From Fasciola hepatica (lineage: Eukaryota > Platyhelminthes > Trematoda > Plagiorchiida > Fasciolidae), in assembly GCA_948099385.1 (NCBI GenBank), contig CANUEZ040000103.1:7736501-7800500 (forward strand): a DNA stretch of 64,000 nt, written 5' to 3'. Under the pieces are notes generated by a model. The model worked only from the letters and a program-made list of their open reading frames with translations. It made no database searches and was not told where the DNA came from. Positions 20,125 through 31,640 of the stretch are shown here, piece by piece. The first letter of the stretch is position 1; every line of letters begins with the position of its first letter. The translations under genes and the position numbers were made by a program.

Positions 20125-22978
20125 CTAAAGAGAAAGAACAAACAAATAATCACCTTAGCTAGCACATAAAATGAGCTTCATGCAAACCAGTACGCTTACA
20201 GTATGAATTTGTCATGGAGCAAGGTTGAAATTCTCAAATACACAGATTGGCGAACGAGCTCATTTTCAGTGAGTTATACTTGTGCCATTAATTCATGATA
20301 TATTAAAACATGTTAAGGGATTGGACAAATTACACGAGTACAAAGCGGTACAGTGGTGGCTTCAAATCTTCCGGATGAATGATTGGTTTTCCTAGAATAG
20401 TAGGTCAGCTTTCTCATAGGACTCAACAGTCAATATACGCTAGGCAAGTCGGGAAAAATGGGAGGGAAAGACAAATAACCTAACTAAGTTAAAATAGACG
20501 TTACATTTCGTTCCTGAACACAAAACCTACTTGTTGGATGTCTACATAGTGCTAAATAAGATGGAAGAAGGGTAATTCCGACGTAGGTTCAACCTCCGGT
20601 AAGAAGTAGAGGAAATTGCATGCAAATTCGATCTCGGTCAGAGCCATCAGACGATGGTTAACATGATCGACCGGTTTTTGCGTTGTGATTAAAATGGAAT
20701 TACAAGTACGAGCGGATGCCAGTTGGATATTTACTGCCCTTTGTAAACAGAATTCGTTCAAGATCGACGCAAAGCTAGATGAGTAGATCACAATTGTTGA
20801 CTACAGTGATTAGCTTGGTGTACTTGTGTGTAAGTGTGTTGCTCAAACATACAAATATTTGTAATCCTAGGGATTGTAATAAAGCTGTCATTAGAAGCGA
20901 ACTCACCGTCACAAACTTAGTGTATTTTATGCAAAAATTAATAACAACGAGTGCCACGTAATTTGTTCGTCTATGGACAATCCGCAGCATAGATGTCCTG
21001 ATGAATAATTTGCGCTCCCCATGTTCCCTGTGCCTGAGATCGCTGGTTTCAAGCGTCACTACTGAGACAGATTATATAACTCGTTGCTTTTTCGAAAGTT
21101 AAGTAAGGGTAAACCATACTGAAAGCCGCGATAGTAACTGATAGCTAAAACTTAGTATGCAACAGGTCAACCAAATTTCTTGGGCAACGACGGTGTTATG
21201 TGAAACATACCACTGCATGATTGAACCATTTCATAGATCACATGTGTTCTATTAGTGTTTGTGTAAGGCACTTTTCCTTGAAGAATTCATACACGGATAG
21301 GCATATTGTGGGGAATAGACCGGATAAGATGGGGGTGAAGGCTGAATGTATGCAACTATGAAACGACCTACAATCCAAATCGGTGAACTCACCACACTGT
21401 CCACACCTCCCGTCCCGCATAAATCACCAACGTCCAGATGCAATAAGTTTCCGTCAGTCCATGGCTGCCTGAAATCAGATCATTCCGGTAGCAGGTCAGA
21501 GCCATATGGACAATTTGTTAAGTTTCAGTCAAATATAATTATTTGGTAACTGCCGTTCCCACAAATCCGATTGATATAATGAGTTTCGCAAAAGAGAATA
21601 AGAAAATGAATGCGCTGTTTTAATGTACAAATGCGTTAATCCTTGAGTTAAAACATATCCTCCACAAAAATGGCAAATTAATTAACCGGTGGCATCTTAA
21701 CATAAAACTATCGAACCGTTTTGAAACAAGCATGGTAGTTCGTCAACAAAGCAATATGACTGGCAATAGGACTTTACATGGATACTGCATCCCACTTGGA
21801 GGAATATCATAACCTTCATCCACTTACTTCTCCTCAAGCGGATGATCTGAGCACTTCAGACCGATCCCGAACTTCCACAGTGCCATACTTTCTAGCTGCA
21901 CGTTTCTGGTAGCATTACACGAGACTCGTGAACGTTGAATGCAACCAAACTTTGTAACACCTATCTCATATCGCAGTTGAATCGGAGATTGGATGGGCGG
22001 CAGCCACGAGTTCTCATCTTCCGTTGAATCATCGTTCACTTCCCGTAAGCGAAATTGTATCAACTGTTTAGAGAGGGGAAAGGGGTTTGAAAGTAAAACA
22101 TTCATAAACTTCAGTCGAATTACAAAATAATAACTGTGCAGCGTTTACAAACTGGAGGCAGGTACAAATGGCTGCATACCCTGAAGAAATTATTTCACTA
22201 ATAAATAGCCCAATCTCGATGGTCCTCGATGATAATAGCAATAAATCTAATCCGGTCCGATTTCATGACGACAAATACCATGTCCGAAACAGTCTTTCCG
22301 AGGTGAATTGCAAGATCCTATTTCATCGACAATCACGGCAGCTAGAAATGAATGTTCAGACCAGAGGCTATATTTTACTTTGAAATTGCCTCTTAGGTGT
22401 TATTATTTGATTTGCTACTTAGTATATGGCCACTGCTAACAGTACCGTAATCAAGTTTGCGAACCATCTCTATGGGGATAACTGTTTTTCCGAGCACAGC
22501 AAATAAGGCATCACGCTGGAATAATTTGCAAAAAGTAATCAAGACATTGAATATTGAACTAACATTGAAATCAGCCATTATTGTTTGATTAGGTTATCGG
22601 CATCTGTTGACACCAATGAATTTGAATGAGTGAATAATCAACCGAATCTCAAATCTGATTTTCATGTATCGAACTTCTCAGTACCAGGATAGAAGTCGTT
22701 CATCGCATATGCCTGCCTCTTTGTAAGAACTTTCATTCATTGCTATTCTTGACTACTTCGTATGCTTCTAACCAATATTAACTCGGTGGATTTATAAGCA
22801 TCTTCGAGTATGACACTTCCAGTTGTGGTAAGTAATTACCATCATCATCCTTTTTTGTACTTTCAGTGTCGTCACATCTGTTAGCTTTGTAAATTTGATA
22901 TTATTTCCAATTTTCTCTTGCATCTGCTGGTTCCAGTGTAACTTGTGACCAATGGACTCCATTGCCGATACTAGATAA
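19909..22978 (-). CDS. Gene B, eight phase-consistent 3' exons including the stop
   Basis: Exons in order are 22,978-22,840, 22,515-22,446, 22,389-22,279, 22,180-22,149, 22,063-21,828, 21,468-21,393, 20,800-20,594 and 20,124-19,909. Each pair of phases fits; the donor of the seventh (GAG|GTTGAA) is weak, the others acceptable. The product part is about 330 residues and ends RRAIGEVRMHLEPRIQRDSY-Leu. Exons 3-4 join into a Cys-spaced stretch (SCNSPRKDCFGHG then YAAICTC) that looks EGF-like but lacks a full six-Cys set. One exon is only 32 nt and one intron only about 56 nt. The broken copy at 95-4,850 conserves the same frames, which supports the model. Upstream exons probably include 23,480-23,600 and the cadherin exon. 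I see no clear membrane segment. Family not recognised. Confidence 0.6.
20594..20800 (-). CDS. Gene B exon 7
   Basis: Acceptor ATCACTGTAG. Starts STIVIYSSSFASILNEFCLQ; 69 whole codons, phase 0 at both ends. The copy A counterpart starts STMVIYSSSFTSILDEVCSQ and then shifts frame. Confidence 0.55.
21393..21468 (-). CDS. Gene B exon 6 (76 nt)
   Basis: Acceptor GATTTCAG, donor GTGAGT. Completes a Lys codon and reads QPWTDGNLLHLDVGDLCGTG. The copy A exon at 2,784-2,859 has the same length and sites but a stop in place of the Trp. Confidence 0.6.
21828..22063 (-). CDS. Gene B exon 5
   Basis: Acceptor CTCTCTAAACAG, donor GTAAGT. Reads LIQFRLREVNDDSTEDENSW then beta-rich sequence with CIQRSRVSCNATRN, a glycosylation site between Cys residues. 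The copy A counterpart is stopped by TAA. Confidence 0.6.
22149..22180 (-). CDS. Gene B micro-exon (32 nt)
   Basis: Acceptor TTTCTTCAG, donor GTAAAC. Encodes the end of a Gly codon and YAAICTCLQF. It bridges the Cys-rich exon and exon 5 in the right phases; without it the frames do not join. Confidence 0.5.
22279..22389 (-). CDS. Gene B Cys-rich exon
   Basis: Reads NFKVKYSLWSEHSFLAAVIV then DEIGSCNSPRKDCFGHG before a GTATTT donor. Lies inside the tract that is near-identical to copy A. The intron before it is only about 56 nt, with a branch-point-like ATACTAAG. Confidence 0.5.
22446..22515 (-). CDS. Gene B exon 2 of the visible part (70 nt)
   Basis: Acceptor ATTATTCCAG, donor GTACTG. Reads RDALFAVLGKTVIPIEMVRK; 23 codons plus one base, fitting both neighbours. 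Confidence 0.5.
22840..22978 (-). CDS. Gene B first firm exon
   Basis: Acceptor GATTTGCAG, donor GTAATT. Contains MESIGHKLHWNQQMQEKIGN. The same frame in copy A (MESVSYKSHWNQRMQEKI) supports it over an overlapping frame that is also partly open. Confidence 0.5.
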
Positions 22979-23479
22979 CTGCAAATCAGGAGAAAAGTGC
23001 ACGCTAAACCTTCCACCTAATCTCAAGGGAGAACCGGTCTCGGAATTTTGAGGTGGATAATGTGAAACTACAAAAAAATGTTCACAGTTATGGAATAGTG
23101 TAAAGAAGGTCACTCCTTGTCGCTCTGCCTTATAGTGATGACACGTTTTCAAGCGACATTACTATGCGATTCATACTAATAAACTAAGCATTTCGATAAT
23201 GTAAACGCAAGTTGTGAGTTGTTTGCAAAACCGTATCAACAGCTTGAGCCTCATTATTGTGCGCATTCCTCAGAATTGTTTAGTTTTACAAGGTACATCA
23301 TTTGCCTGACTAGAATACAGTCTGAACACTTTCGTGACCATCATTCAGTGTGGCCAAAAATTACATTCACAGGACCAATCGTAAGATCAGTGATGAAGTT
23401 ATTCGCACTCCAACTATCGCTCGCTTTGTACTTTAATAAGGTTGCGCCTGTAAGTGCAGATGAATCTCATGGGGCTGCA

Positions 23480-23600
23480 GCTGGCCACGCTAAAATCCTT
23501 GTCTCCCGAGAAACACTTTGTGAGTTCATTTCATCACAGCTGGCTAACTCGCCATCACAAAGCATATCATGAACTTCTAAAAATCTAATGCGTACGATGA
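23480..23600 (-). CDS. Candidate upstream exon of gene B
   Basis: A minus-strand frame reads LEVHDMLCDGELASCDEMNS; copy A at about 4,600-4,710 reads LEVYDMLCDSELASCDGMYS. An acceptor TTTTAG precedes both. The donor is a good GTAGCC in A but is not evident in B, so the right border is uncertain. Confidence 0.4.
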
Positions 23601-23966
23601 TCATTATTGAGTCTACAAGTAGATAACCATTGGGTGATGCATTTATTCATGTGATGTCATTTCTTTACCTTGATGGGTATGGTACGTGGTCATACATGTT
23701 GCGTTTGATCAATGAAAAAGGCTTTTCAACTATCCTGTATTTCAAGCAAGACTAACTGTCCCGTTTGTACAAATTGGTACTCTGTGATAGCGAATTATCA
23801 GTGAACTATACTAATTTTAAGAAATTATTGGTTCTGTGGAGTCAGATGAAGTTTTCATGAAGCCTACAAAAGAAATATTATCATCACCGGATTTGTGATG
23901 GCAAGAAATCCATCAAACTGGGCCCTAAGACTGATGATGTCAATGCAAGTAGACAAATAGGCTCAC

Positions 23967-24377
23967 GTCAGCTGCCGATGTAGGATGTATCGCGGCCCAT
24001 CCCTGTGAGGTGTCCCAAACGTCGGATCCAAAGTGACAAGTCACGTGCACTTGCACAATCGCGCGTGCATGTGTGCGGCCCGGGTCAGACGCGATTCCTG
24101 CATGAACAGATACAAAGAATGAAATTGGGAGCACCGAGGAAACCAGCCTCACTGCCCCGGTGATTTCATCAACTGTAATACGACTTATATCCGCCAGATC
24201 ATCGTCCATCCAATATCGAATTTGTCCCATTGATTCCGCATTCACAATCTCAATTTTACCGATAACATTGTTCAGCTTTTTTGATCCATGCCCAACCTTG
24301 AATTTATAAATGGGCTTTGAGAATGAAATAGCGCTGATGCCTACATTGGAAATGGCAAAAGGAAGTTGGTCATCACG
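23967..24377 (-). CDS. Cadherin-repeat exon
   Basis: A 411-nt minus-strand exon, phase 0 at both ends, acceptor GCTAG and donor GTGAGC. It encodes 137 residues with the cadherin pattern: SKPIYKFKVGHGSKKLNNVI, IGKIEI, then ISRITVDEITGAVRLVSSVL and AGIASDPGRTHARAIVQVHV. Against the usual repeat, the LDRE and DxNDN calcium motifs are weak or missing, so it is a diverged repeat. Calcium-dependent adhesion is the family role. It probably belongs to gene B or its 5' part, being on the same strand about 1 kb upstream, but the join is not shown. Confidence 0.6.
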
Positions 24378-24389
24378 CTAGCTTTAAAT

Positions 24390-26450
24390 GCCGGTGGAGT
24401 TCATGAACAAAATGATGGTGAAAGTGGGGCATTTCTGTGTGAGCTGTTCATGTTTTGAATCCAATCAATCATTTATATTGATGCGTCTTTTCTAAATAGT
24501 GATTTTAGTATGCAAAAGAAGTCGGTAACTTCCGAACGAATGAAATGCATTGTCGCACATTCATCGAGTACTCACAACCTCATTCGGAACGCACGAGACA
24601 AAATCTATACAAATGAGATTATTTTAATGAAGACGTGGATTTACTACGTTTATTATGTTAAGTTGTGTAATACGTATCTAAATGACACAAGATTTGGTTT
24701 ATGTTTTACACACTAATTACAGGACAATGAAGGAAGCCCTAATAACTGAAGAATCATAATACCATAGATTCTTGACGCATCAGAACGTTATTTTAAGCTA
24801 AATACCGCGTGTATTCTGTCCATTTATCAATCGCTTCGATTGATATTGCTAAGGTAAACGAAAATAAAACCCCTTTTGAGCTCTCCCTAATCTCTGATCT
24901 GCTTTAACCCACACCGTTCAAGTTTCCCTTATTGATCCTTATTAGCTTATCTTACCGCTAAAGTCATATATGCCGTCTGCGACGTTTTGCTTTCAATCAG
25001 GCATTTGTGAAGTTGACCTGCTGCATTTTATAGTAATTTACTCGTGAAATGTACTGTCAGCTTTCAAACAATCAAGTCAAACAGTTGACTGGCTTGGAAT
25101 ATCATCCTCAAAATGACCCACAACTCTGTCGAGAATAATCAGGGCAGTAAGTAAAGGGGGATTACCTAAATAGAAGGCCAATTTTGTGAGAGAAGTGGGA
25201 AAGCATAGACATAATCAACCGGAAAATATGTAATCGAAACATGTCAGGTGTTCAAATAAGTTAACTTATGTGACAGACCGACTTACCCGTCAGTGTAATT
25301 TGGAGAACAGCTATCAGTTTTCCCAGTGCAAGTCGCATGACTACCAGTTACCACGGGAGAACCGGTAGTGAAATATCTGGATGGAATTAACTCTGCCTCG
25401 GAATTTATTTGCTCTTCAGAATACGCCCACCTCATCTTTAACTGACTGTTGCAATGCTCACCGTGGATTCGTTAGCAGTCAGCCAATTGTCTTGCAATAA
25501 ATTAACTCCCCTATGAATGAGTGCGTGAGTAGCAGTCATTTGTTGTGCTGATGGTGGGAGAGAAAAAGGTGAGAGGTGAAAATCCAAACCACAATTCGTG
25601 GGTGAGCCTACGATTCTGAGGTTAACAACTTCCCTTACTCTCAGTGTCTGTTTAGAGCACGGGAAGGGAAAAAGACTGTTGGCAAGATTGATACAATGAA
25701 TTCTTGATTCGTGAAGAACAGTTCGCTTTACTTTCCCTAGTTTCAGTTAGATCAGGTTCATTGTTATTGAGTTCCCGGTTAAATTTCAAAAACTGACCAG
25801 AGAGGACATCTTCAAGATTTAGTGGGACTGCAGTATTAATTGCATTCTGCAAAAATCTGCTTTTAATTTCACTTTTGCATTGGTTCCCGTTTTACTGTCC
25901 GTTTTCTGATGGATTCGAACAATCGAGTAGTTTTGGATAAAGAGAGCGTTTACAAGGTTTCATCTGTTATCACGTGATTCAACCTAGTCAACACATATGA
26001 CTGGGTAATAATTTGTCATCCAACTACAATTCCAAATAGTATGGCCTCGATGGTAATAAATAAGCTCATTTAGGCTAATAATTGAAGGCAGAGTGTAGTT
26101 CCTCCTCAGGTATCAAATGTTAGTGGTGGTAGTGTCAAATTTGGGATGGTTCATCTGGTTTGGTGCACTGGCATTATTTGGTGTAACTTAAATAGGAAGA
26201 GTGAAGGTGTTTGCCGAGCTTGTATTGAATTTCCGGTAATCTAGGCACTGGATACGTGGACAAAATTTGGAAACGTGTAAAATGTAAGAATTCTGAGTGA
26301 AATGAAGCATTCTCCCACAGGTATCCTTATTTCTCAGCTGAATTCTAAAATAATTTAAATAACATTATGTGACAAATTAATAATCAGTTTCAAATAATTG
26401 ACTTCCCCCGTGTGTCGGTACAGAAAACCAGTGTTTCAGCGTAAAAACAT
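24390..26450. other. No firm gene
   Basis: A minus-strand frame at 25,652-25,858 (LNLEDVLSGQFLKFNRELNN) is protein-like but has no clear donor. The plus-strand 68-codon frame at 24,510 has no motif. Probably intronic DNA of the minus-strand cluster. Confidence 0.35.
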
Positions 26451-26456
26451 TCGATC

Positions 26457-26935
26457 GACTTCCTCATTATAAATACCAGTAACGAGCAGTCAAAAGTAAC
26501 GAGTTAACGCGTTTGATATGTAGACAGTGGGTGATTGATTGTCAAGTCTTCGACCATGTCCGCGTGGTCTAAAGAAAATACTTCATCCCAAGTGTAGTGA
26601 GCCCATAACAAACTCATCTAGTCCCAGTTAAGCAGATTACGAACTCAGTCCGCATCCCTCTTCGTGAACCGATTCCGTTTGAAACCGTGTGCACTAAATG
26701 ACCCAACCAATTTGGACTTTTGTATCACCTGGCCATCAGTGATCAGTGTTCAGTGAGGAAATAACTTCACTTTGCGGATTATTCTCATTACTCAGTTCTA
26801 AAATTTAGTAGACGGAAAAACATTCGGTTGCAAAACCAGTCTTGAAAAAGGTTACCCGTGGTGACCGAAACGTCGACAACCTACCAACGATCTCGACTAC
26901 GCTGTGTTATTGAGCAATAAAATTCTACCGGAAAA
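26457..26935 (+). mobile_element. Penelope-type terminal remnant with hammerhead-like fold
   Basis: A TATAAATA-like box lies near 26,470. At 26,841-26,877 the sequence has the layout CUUGAAAAA, a 7-bp stem (26,850-26,856 with 26,860-26,866) and GAAACGUCGAC. This copies the stem II/GAAA part of the hammerhead-like structures reported in the terminal repeats of Penelope-like elements. The CUGAUGA side is degraded. Just downstream the plus strand reads TRGDRNVDNLP-like and then AATAAAA. Inference from pattern only. Confidence 0.4.
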
Positions 26936-29335
26936 ACATAAAGATTATTTTCTCGAGAACTGAACTGCTCAGGACTCAATCTGAAATTGCATACGTGTTC
27001 CAGCAAATCCATTGCTGTGGAACACTTAATTGATACATTTTATTTGATCATTGCTTCAAGACTGGAAGGGATTCAGAAACTGGGACATGTGACGATAATC
27101 CTCAAAACCATCACTTTATTGATTAGTAAGGGAATGGTAGTTGTTAATTAAATTTGATCATTTCCACGGTGATGACTTTACAGCGAAATAAGTCTTCTTG
27201 CTGATTTAGCAGAGTAACTGCTACTCACTGAGCTGCTCAGACTAACTCGGAAAATATCAGATTGGGAATGATCGAAAAATTCTTCAACTCAGTTGTCACT
27301 TCGATCACGGATTCATGGGGTTTAAGCCCATTCACCATTGCGTCGTGAAACACAGAAATATCTCCCAACGCAGCTGGAAGAATAATGTTTAGCCAATAAC
27401 TTCTCAAATTTATGGAAGCTTAACCAACAATCAATTGAGAACAATAAATTACATACTCTCACTCTTTGGCGGTTCACCGAGGTTAATGTCATTGTCACAT
27501 CGTCGTAAAAATTGAGGGAGGCCTGCGAAGAACCGTCTCTATTGTGTGGGTTTGATGGTGATTTCAGATCCCGCCGGTACGCATGATATTTGATGGCGGG
27601 TTTTGAGAGTTCAGTTGGTGATCGGTGAATTTTAGTCTTGTTCGAAGGTAGTTGAAGACCTTGGGTGGCTCACTTTTCTACACCTAATTCAGGGCATATT
27701 AGGCGAATGGCGATTGCTTTTATCATGGCTCAGGCCGAAAGTAGGACAGAATTTGATCGAATAAATGGGACGCGGTATTCAACATTGAATGCCTTTCCTG
27801 GGTCAATCGTGTACCCACCAAAACCCAAGTGGTCAAAGCTCGAACTGGTAACTACACCGGTCCTCTCCTGGCTCAACCATCGCGGGCAATATTCCTTAGT
27901 GTGTTCAAATAAACGTATAGCACAGCAGCTTATGTAGGGAGCACCACATTCTCACTTGAAAGAGTGAATGATCATCTAGGATGTCAGCTCACGCAGTTTG
28001 TCTTTTACTTGCGTGCGGATCAACGGATAAGTACAGAATAAATATTCATTTCTGTGGCGGATAAGATTGCATTTAGAGCTTCCTTGAGTGTGTGTGTGTG
28101 TTCATCTATAGTCTGCGCATTCTTTTTAAATATTAATATCAATATAAACCTTATTTTTGATATGCAAGAAACCGTGCCTCAAAACTAGCTTGTTTTTTTC
28201 CGTTGGATAATTTTCATCTTGCTCAACTTGTTGAACGAAACTACCTTTACCTTCCAAATTCTATGCACAGCAAATTTTTCCGGCCCCGAATACCAGATAT
28301 TGGCACTCACTTCCGATTGAGGAACAGTGGCAAGAAGCTAGGTAAGATCAAGTATGGGCCTTTCCCTGTCCTATTCCCATAGACTGACCAATGTTCACGT
28401 CTAACAATCAGTTATACAGGAAGAGTCAGTTTGTTCTCGAATTTCAAATCGACTGTGAACGCTAGCGAGTCATAGTTGTTGTTAAGTTATTCTAGAATGT
28501 TAGATTAGGTAAAGTCTTTGTTCAATAGATGAATTCCTCCATCAATGTGCCAGTTTTGTTGGATGAACGTTTCTATGATCGTTTCAATTTTCCATTTTCA
28601 GCTTACCCATGAAAATGCCCGATAGAAATGAGCCTTGTGATGGGCTCATGATGCTACCATCTCTTCTTCGGTAAAAAAAACAGCCATCAGCCGTGAACTG
28701 AACATTCAGTATGCAGAGTAAAGATATTTCCTTCGGATTTCACTTGTGAATGCCTTTCTCCTTCTTGGAGATGGTCATGTATTCATAGAGATATGTCACG
28801 GTTTCGGAAATCATTTTGGAAATCCAAAATGAGTTAAATGTTACACATTACTTATTGGTAAACCGTTCAAGGCGAAGTTAACCACGAGTGGTTTATTCCT
28901 TGAGAAATAAATGCTTATTCTGCTAGGACCATTCCTTTTTCTAGAATTGTCTGTCATGTTTCTACCTAATAGAGAGAAGAAAAAACAAAGTGAACAGTTT
29001 TATGAAATATTATGTTTTCTAACATCTCAACAACCAACTCACTGTGAACGGTGGTCTCAAAGAGGAAAAACTTACTCTTTTCGAATGAGTGACCTAAATT
29101 TCAAGATCATTTGAGCGTGACCCGATAAATATTTATTTTATTTTCGCTACGGTGAAGATATATCCATAGAAAACCGCAAATTCCGCCTCTCCATGAAAGA
29201 GCTATAGAAGACTTTTGAGTGTGGCTTATGATCAAATCCTCTATAAGGACTCACAATAATTTACCGACAAGGTCCACTCTATCAAAGAGAAATGGAGGAC
29301 TCGAGTCAGTAGTCAGATGAGAAATTGTATTCTAT
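26935..29335. other. No gene recognised
   Basis: A plus-strand 90-codon frame at 27,665-27,937 (GTRYSTLNAFPGSIVYPPKP) looks protein-derived and may be a fragment of an unidentified repeat. No other supported feature. A short TG run lies at about 28,089-28,101. Confidence 0.35.
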
Positions 29336-29339
29336 GTGT

Positions 29340-30030
29340 TGTGGTGACCTCGATCGTTCTGAGAAAATGACCATTTTCTGTACATCGTTTTGGATCTATT
29401 TTCTCCACGATCTTTTGTGACAATTGACATCGACCTCACTCTTTTGTGTTGGTTGCTTACATTTTGCTGGACTGACTTTTCCGAGGTTTCTGTCGACCTC
29501 GTTTTGAATCACTTTCACTTTCGTTCCTTCGCTGATTGAACAAGCTCGCGGTTTGCTTTCTGCTAAGCCGTTGCGCTCATTTTCGTTCGGTGTATTTCTC
29601 GTATCGGTAATGTTTTAGTGCCAAAATATATAGAATACACCTTTGCATCTGTAAACCGACTTGTGTCTTCTCTATTCTTCCAATATTGGGGATTACGTTG
29701 GTATTTTACTATCAGATCAAATGGAAGACACGTTCACTAGCCGCGCTTGAACGTCTTCTATAATATCAAGGGATACACGGAATTCAAACGAACGCAGCGG
29801 TGAAGCAGAAAGTGAACCGCGAGCGTGTACAGCCAACAACAAACCGAAAGCAGAACTGACTCAAACGAGAGGTCGACGAAAACCTCGGGAAGATCAGCTC
29901 AGTTAAACTTACGCAACCGAAAAGGTAGTGGAATAGAAACCAAAGGTCAGAGAAGAGAGTAAAGAAAATAAATTGGAAGTGATGTTCAGAAAATAGTCAT
30001 TTTCTCAGGAAGATCGAGATCACGGAAGAG
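29340..30030. repeat. Large imperfect inverted repeat (fold-back)
   Basis: The left arm, about 29,340-29,606, matches the reverse complement of about 29,766-30,030. Landmarks shared by both arms are GAGAAAATGA-CATTTTCTG, CCGAGGTTT-TGTCGACCTC, GCTCGCGGTT-ACTTTCTGC and GTATTTC/TATCCC. The spacer is about 160 bp. The arms start TGTGGTGACC-like and the spacer edge reads ATTGGGGATTACG, so two inverted LTR-like pieces are possible, but no coding part is present. Confidence 0.65.
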
Positions 30031-30139
30031 GAGTGAGGTGATATTGCGCGAACGTATGAAACCTTTATTTCTGTGCTAAATATATTTTCTATCCTTCTTG
30101 TGAATAACAACGTTTTTTCACATTGTTCATGTTAAATGT

Positions 30140-30390
30140 GGTGTTGTAAAAATATTTTGTTCACAATAAACGAAAATATCCGACTTGGATATTGATGTAA
30201 GTTGCACTGATATAAAATTGACAGTCCAATACCCATGGATAGTTAGTTCGGGGGAAAATACATTAAACAAAATCTCATGCTCTTCTGTAAACAGCTGTGG
30301 AGAAAAATTAGTTGTCTTAGCCTTTAGTCGAGTGGAAGCCATTACTACACGAACAACAGAGGTGGTCAAATTTCCTAACCATGAAAACAT
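30140..30390 (-). CDS. Candidate exon, beta-rich extracellular type
   Basis: The minus-strand frame reads GNLTTSVVRVVMASTRLKAK, then NVFSPELTIHGYWTVNFISV. The style is like the second half of the exon at 17,265-17,743. A TTAG acceptor lies in front near 30,390; the donor is unclear. An overlapping plus-strand frame exists. Confidence 0.35.
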
Positions 30391-31365
30391 CCGAATCAAA
30401 TTGTGATTTGCTTCTACCGTCAATGTACTTCCAACGAACAGTGGTGCAAACTAAAGGGTTCACAAATACGTCCGTTTTATTGATAAACTTCCAAAAACAA
30501 AATCAGTTCAGTGGTTTTCAGGTCGTTCAGCTTAACATGCCAATTGACAAGGGTTGCAAAAAATCGCAATCAGGCTTATTGATGGAGCATTACTAAAGAT
30601 ATCCTGAGCAAAGCAGAACTCGCCATGCCCAAAACATGCAAGTCCCTTGTCTGTCAGAGTAGAAAGTATTCTAGTCAAAATGCCTTATTTTAGATTGATT
30701 CCCCAGGTCATTTCTCACAGAAAGGTGTACATCTTATGGCTCTATCCATTTGTCATAAACTCCTAAAATGGCAAAACCAACATAGATTCCAAAGATATAA
30801 TTTTCACAATTTTATGATAAAAGTCCTGACTTGAATATGACTAATAATTTATTTTTCGTGTAAGGTAGAAGTGATTGCACATTTTCGAGTAACAGAACTA
30901 CTTACGAAAAAATAACCTTTCATGTTGGTGATTGATTACCATGAAAAATCATATTGTCCAGGGGATTTTAATAGCACTTGCAGTCATATTTGATGTGCTT
31001 AACTCTTGTAGGATGAAAGCTAAGCCAGAACTCATTCGCAAACAGTACATGGCAAGTCTCGAACGGACTGGTTCTAATAGTTCTATAAACGACTGAGCTG
31101 TTCCCTGATATGGTGAGTTGGTCATGGTTGTAATTGGTTGAGTAGAAAATCATTGTTTGTGGATCTCTGAGAGGCCATGCAGAGGATCACGGTCAAACCA
31201 CTGGATTTCAGCCTTTCGTATTTAACCGTGGTAGATGTGGTCTTCAAATTTTCCTGCACGATCACCAAGTTTGTTTTAAATTTTCTCAGTTTGATTTTTT
31301 TCTCTTTAAATTAAGGTAAATTTATTTGGGTCGTGAATTATTACAAACATTGGTGTAGCAATTTA

Positions 31366-31640
31366 CTTTTTCAATAAGGACCAAGTCAAATCTCTTGTCT
31401 GCATATAAACGAATGAATGGTAAGGGAAATGGGGTCATCCTCATGGACAAGTAAAAGCACTTCGAAATAAATCCACAATAAATTTGAGAAAATGTATCAT
31501 CTGAATACAGGACCACACTTCGTTCGATTGATTTCGGCCCGGCGGAGTTTGAGGGAAATTGGAGTAGTAGAGCAGACATTGTATTCCGGTATGAATGGCT
31601 TCCATAGGTCGTGAGTTTCAGTGTCACTATGACAGAAACA
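31366..31640 (-). CDS. Candidate exon related to exon at 17,265-17,743
   Basis: An acceptor TTTCTGTCATAG near 31,630 and a donor GTAAAT after FDLVLIEK at 31,366 bound a frame with VTLKLTTYGSHSYRNTMSAL. This lines up with LDATVAHTGLSNRECDSLMI of the firmer exon. It suggests another member of the same domain family further right in the cluster. Confidence 0.4.

Larger units (their letters stand above)
22043..22525. repeat. Near-identical tract shared with 3,436-3,918 (right copy)
   Basis: Right-hand member of the homogenised pair. It covers the gene B exons at 22,149-22,180, 22,279-22,389 and 22,446-22,515 and their introns, and stops just inside the exon at 21,828-22,063. Confidence 0.75.
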
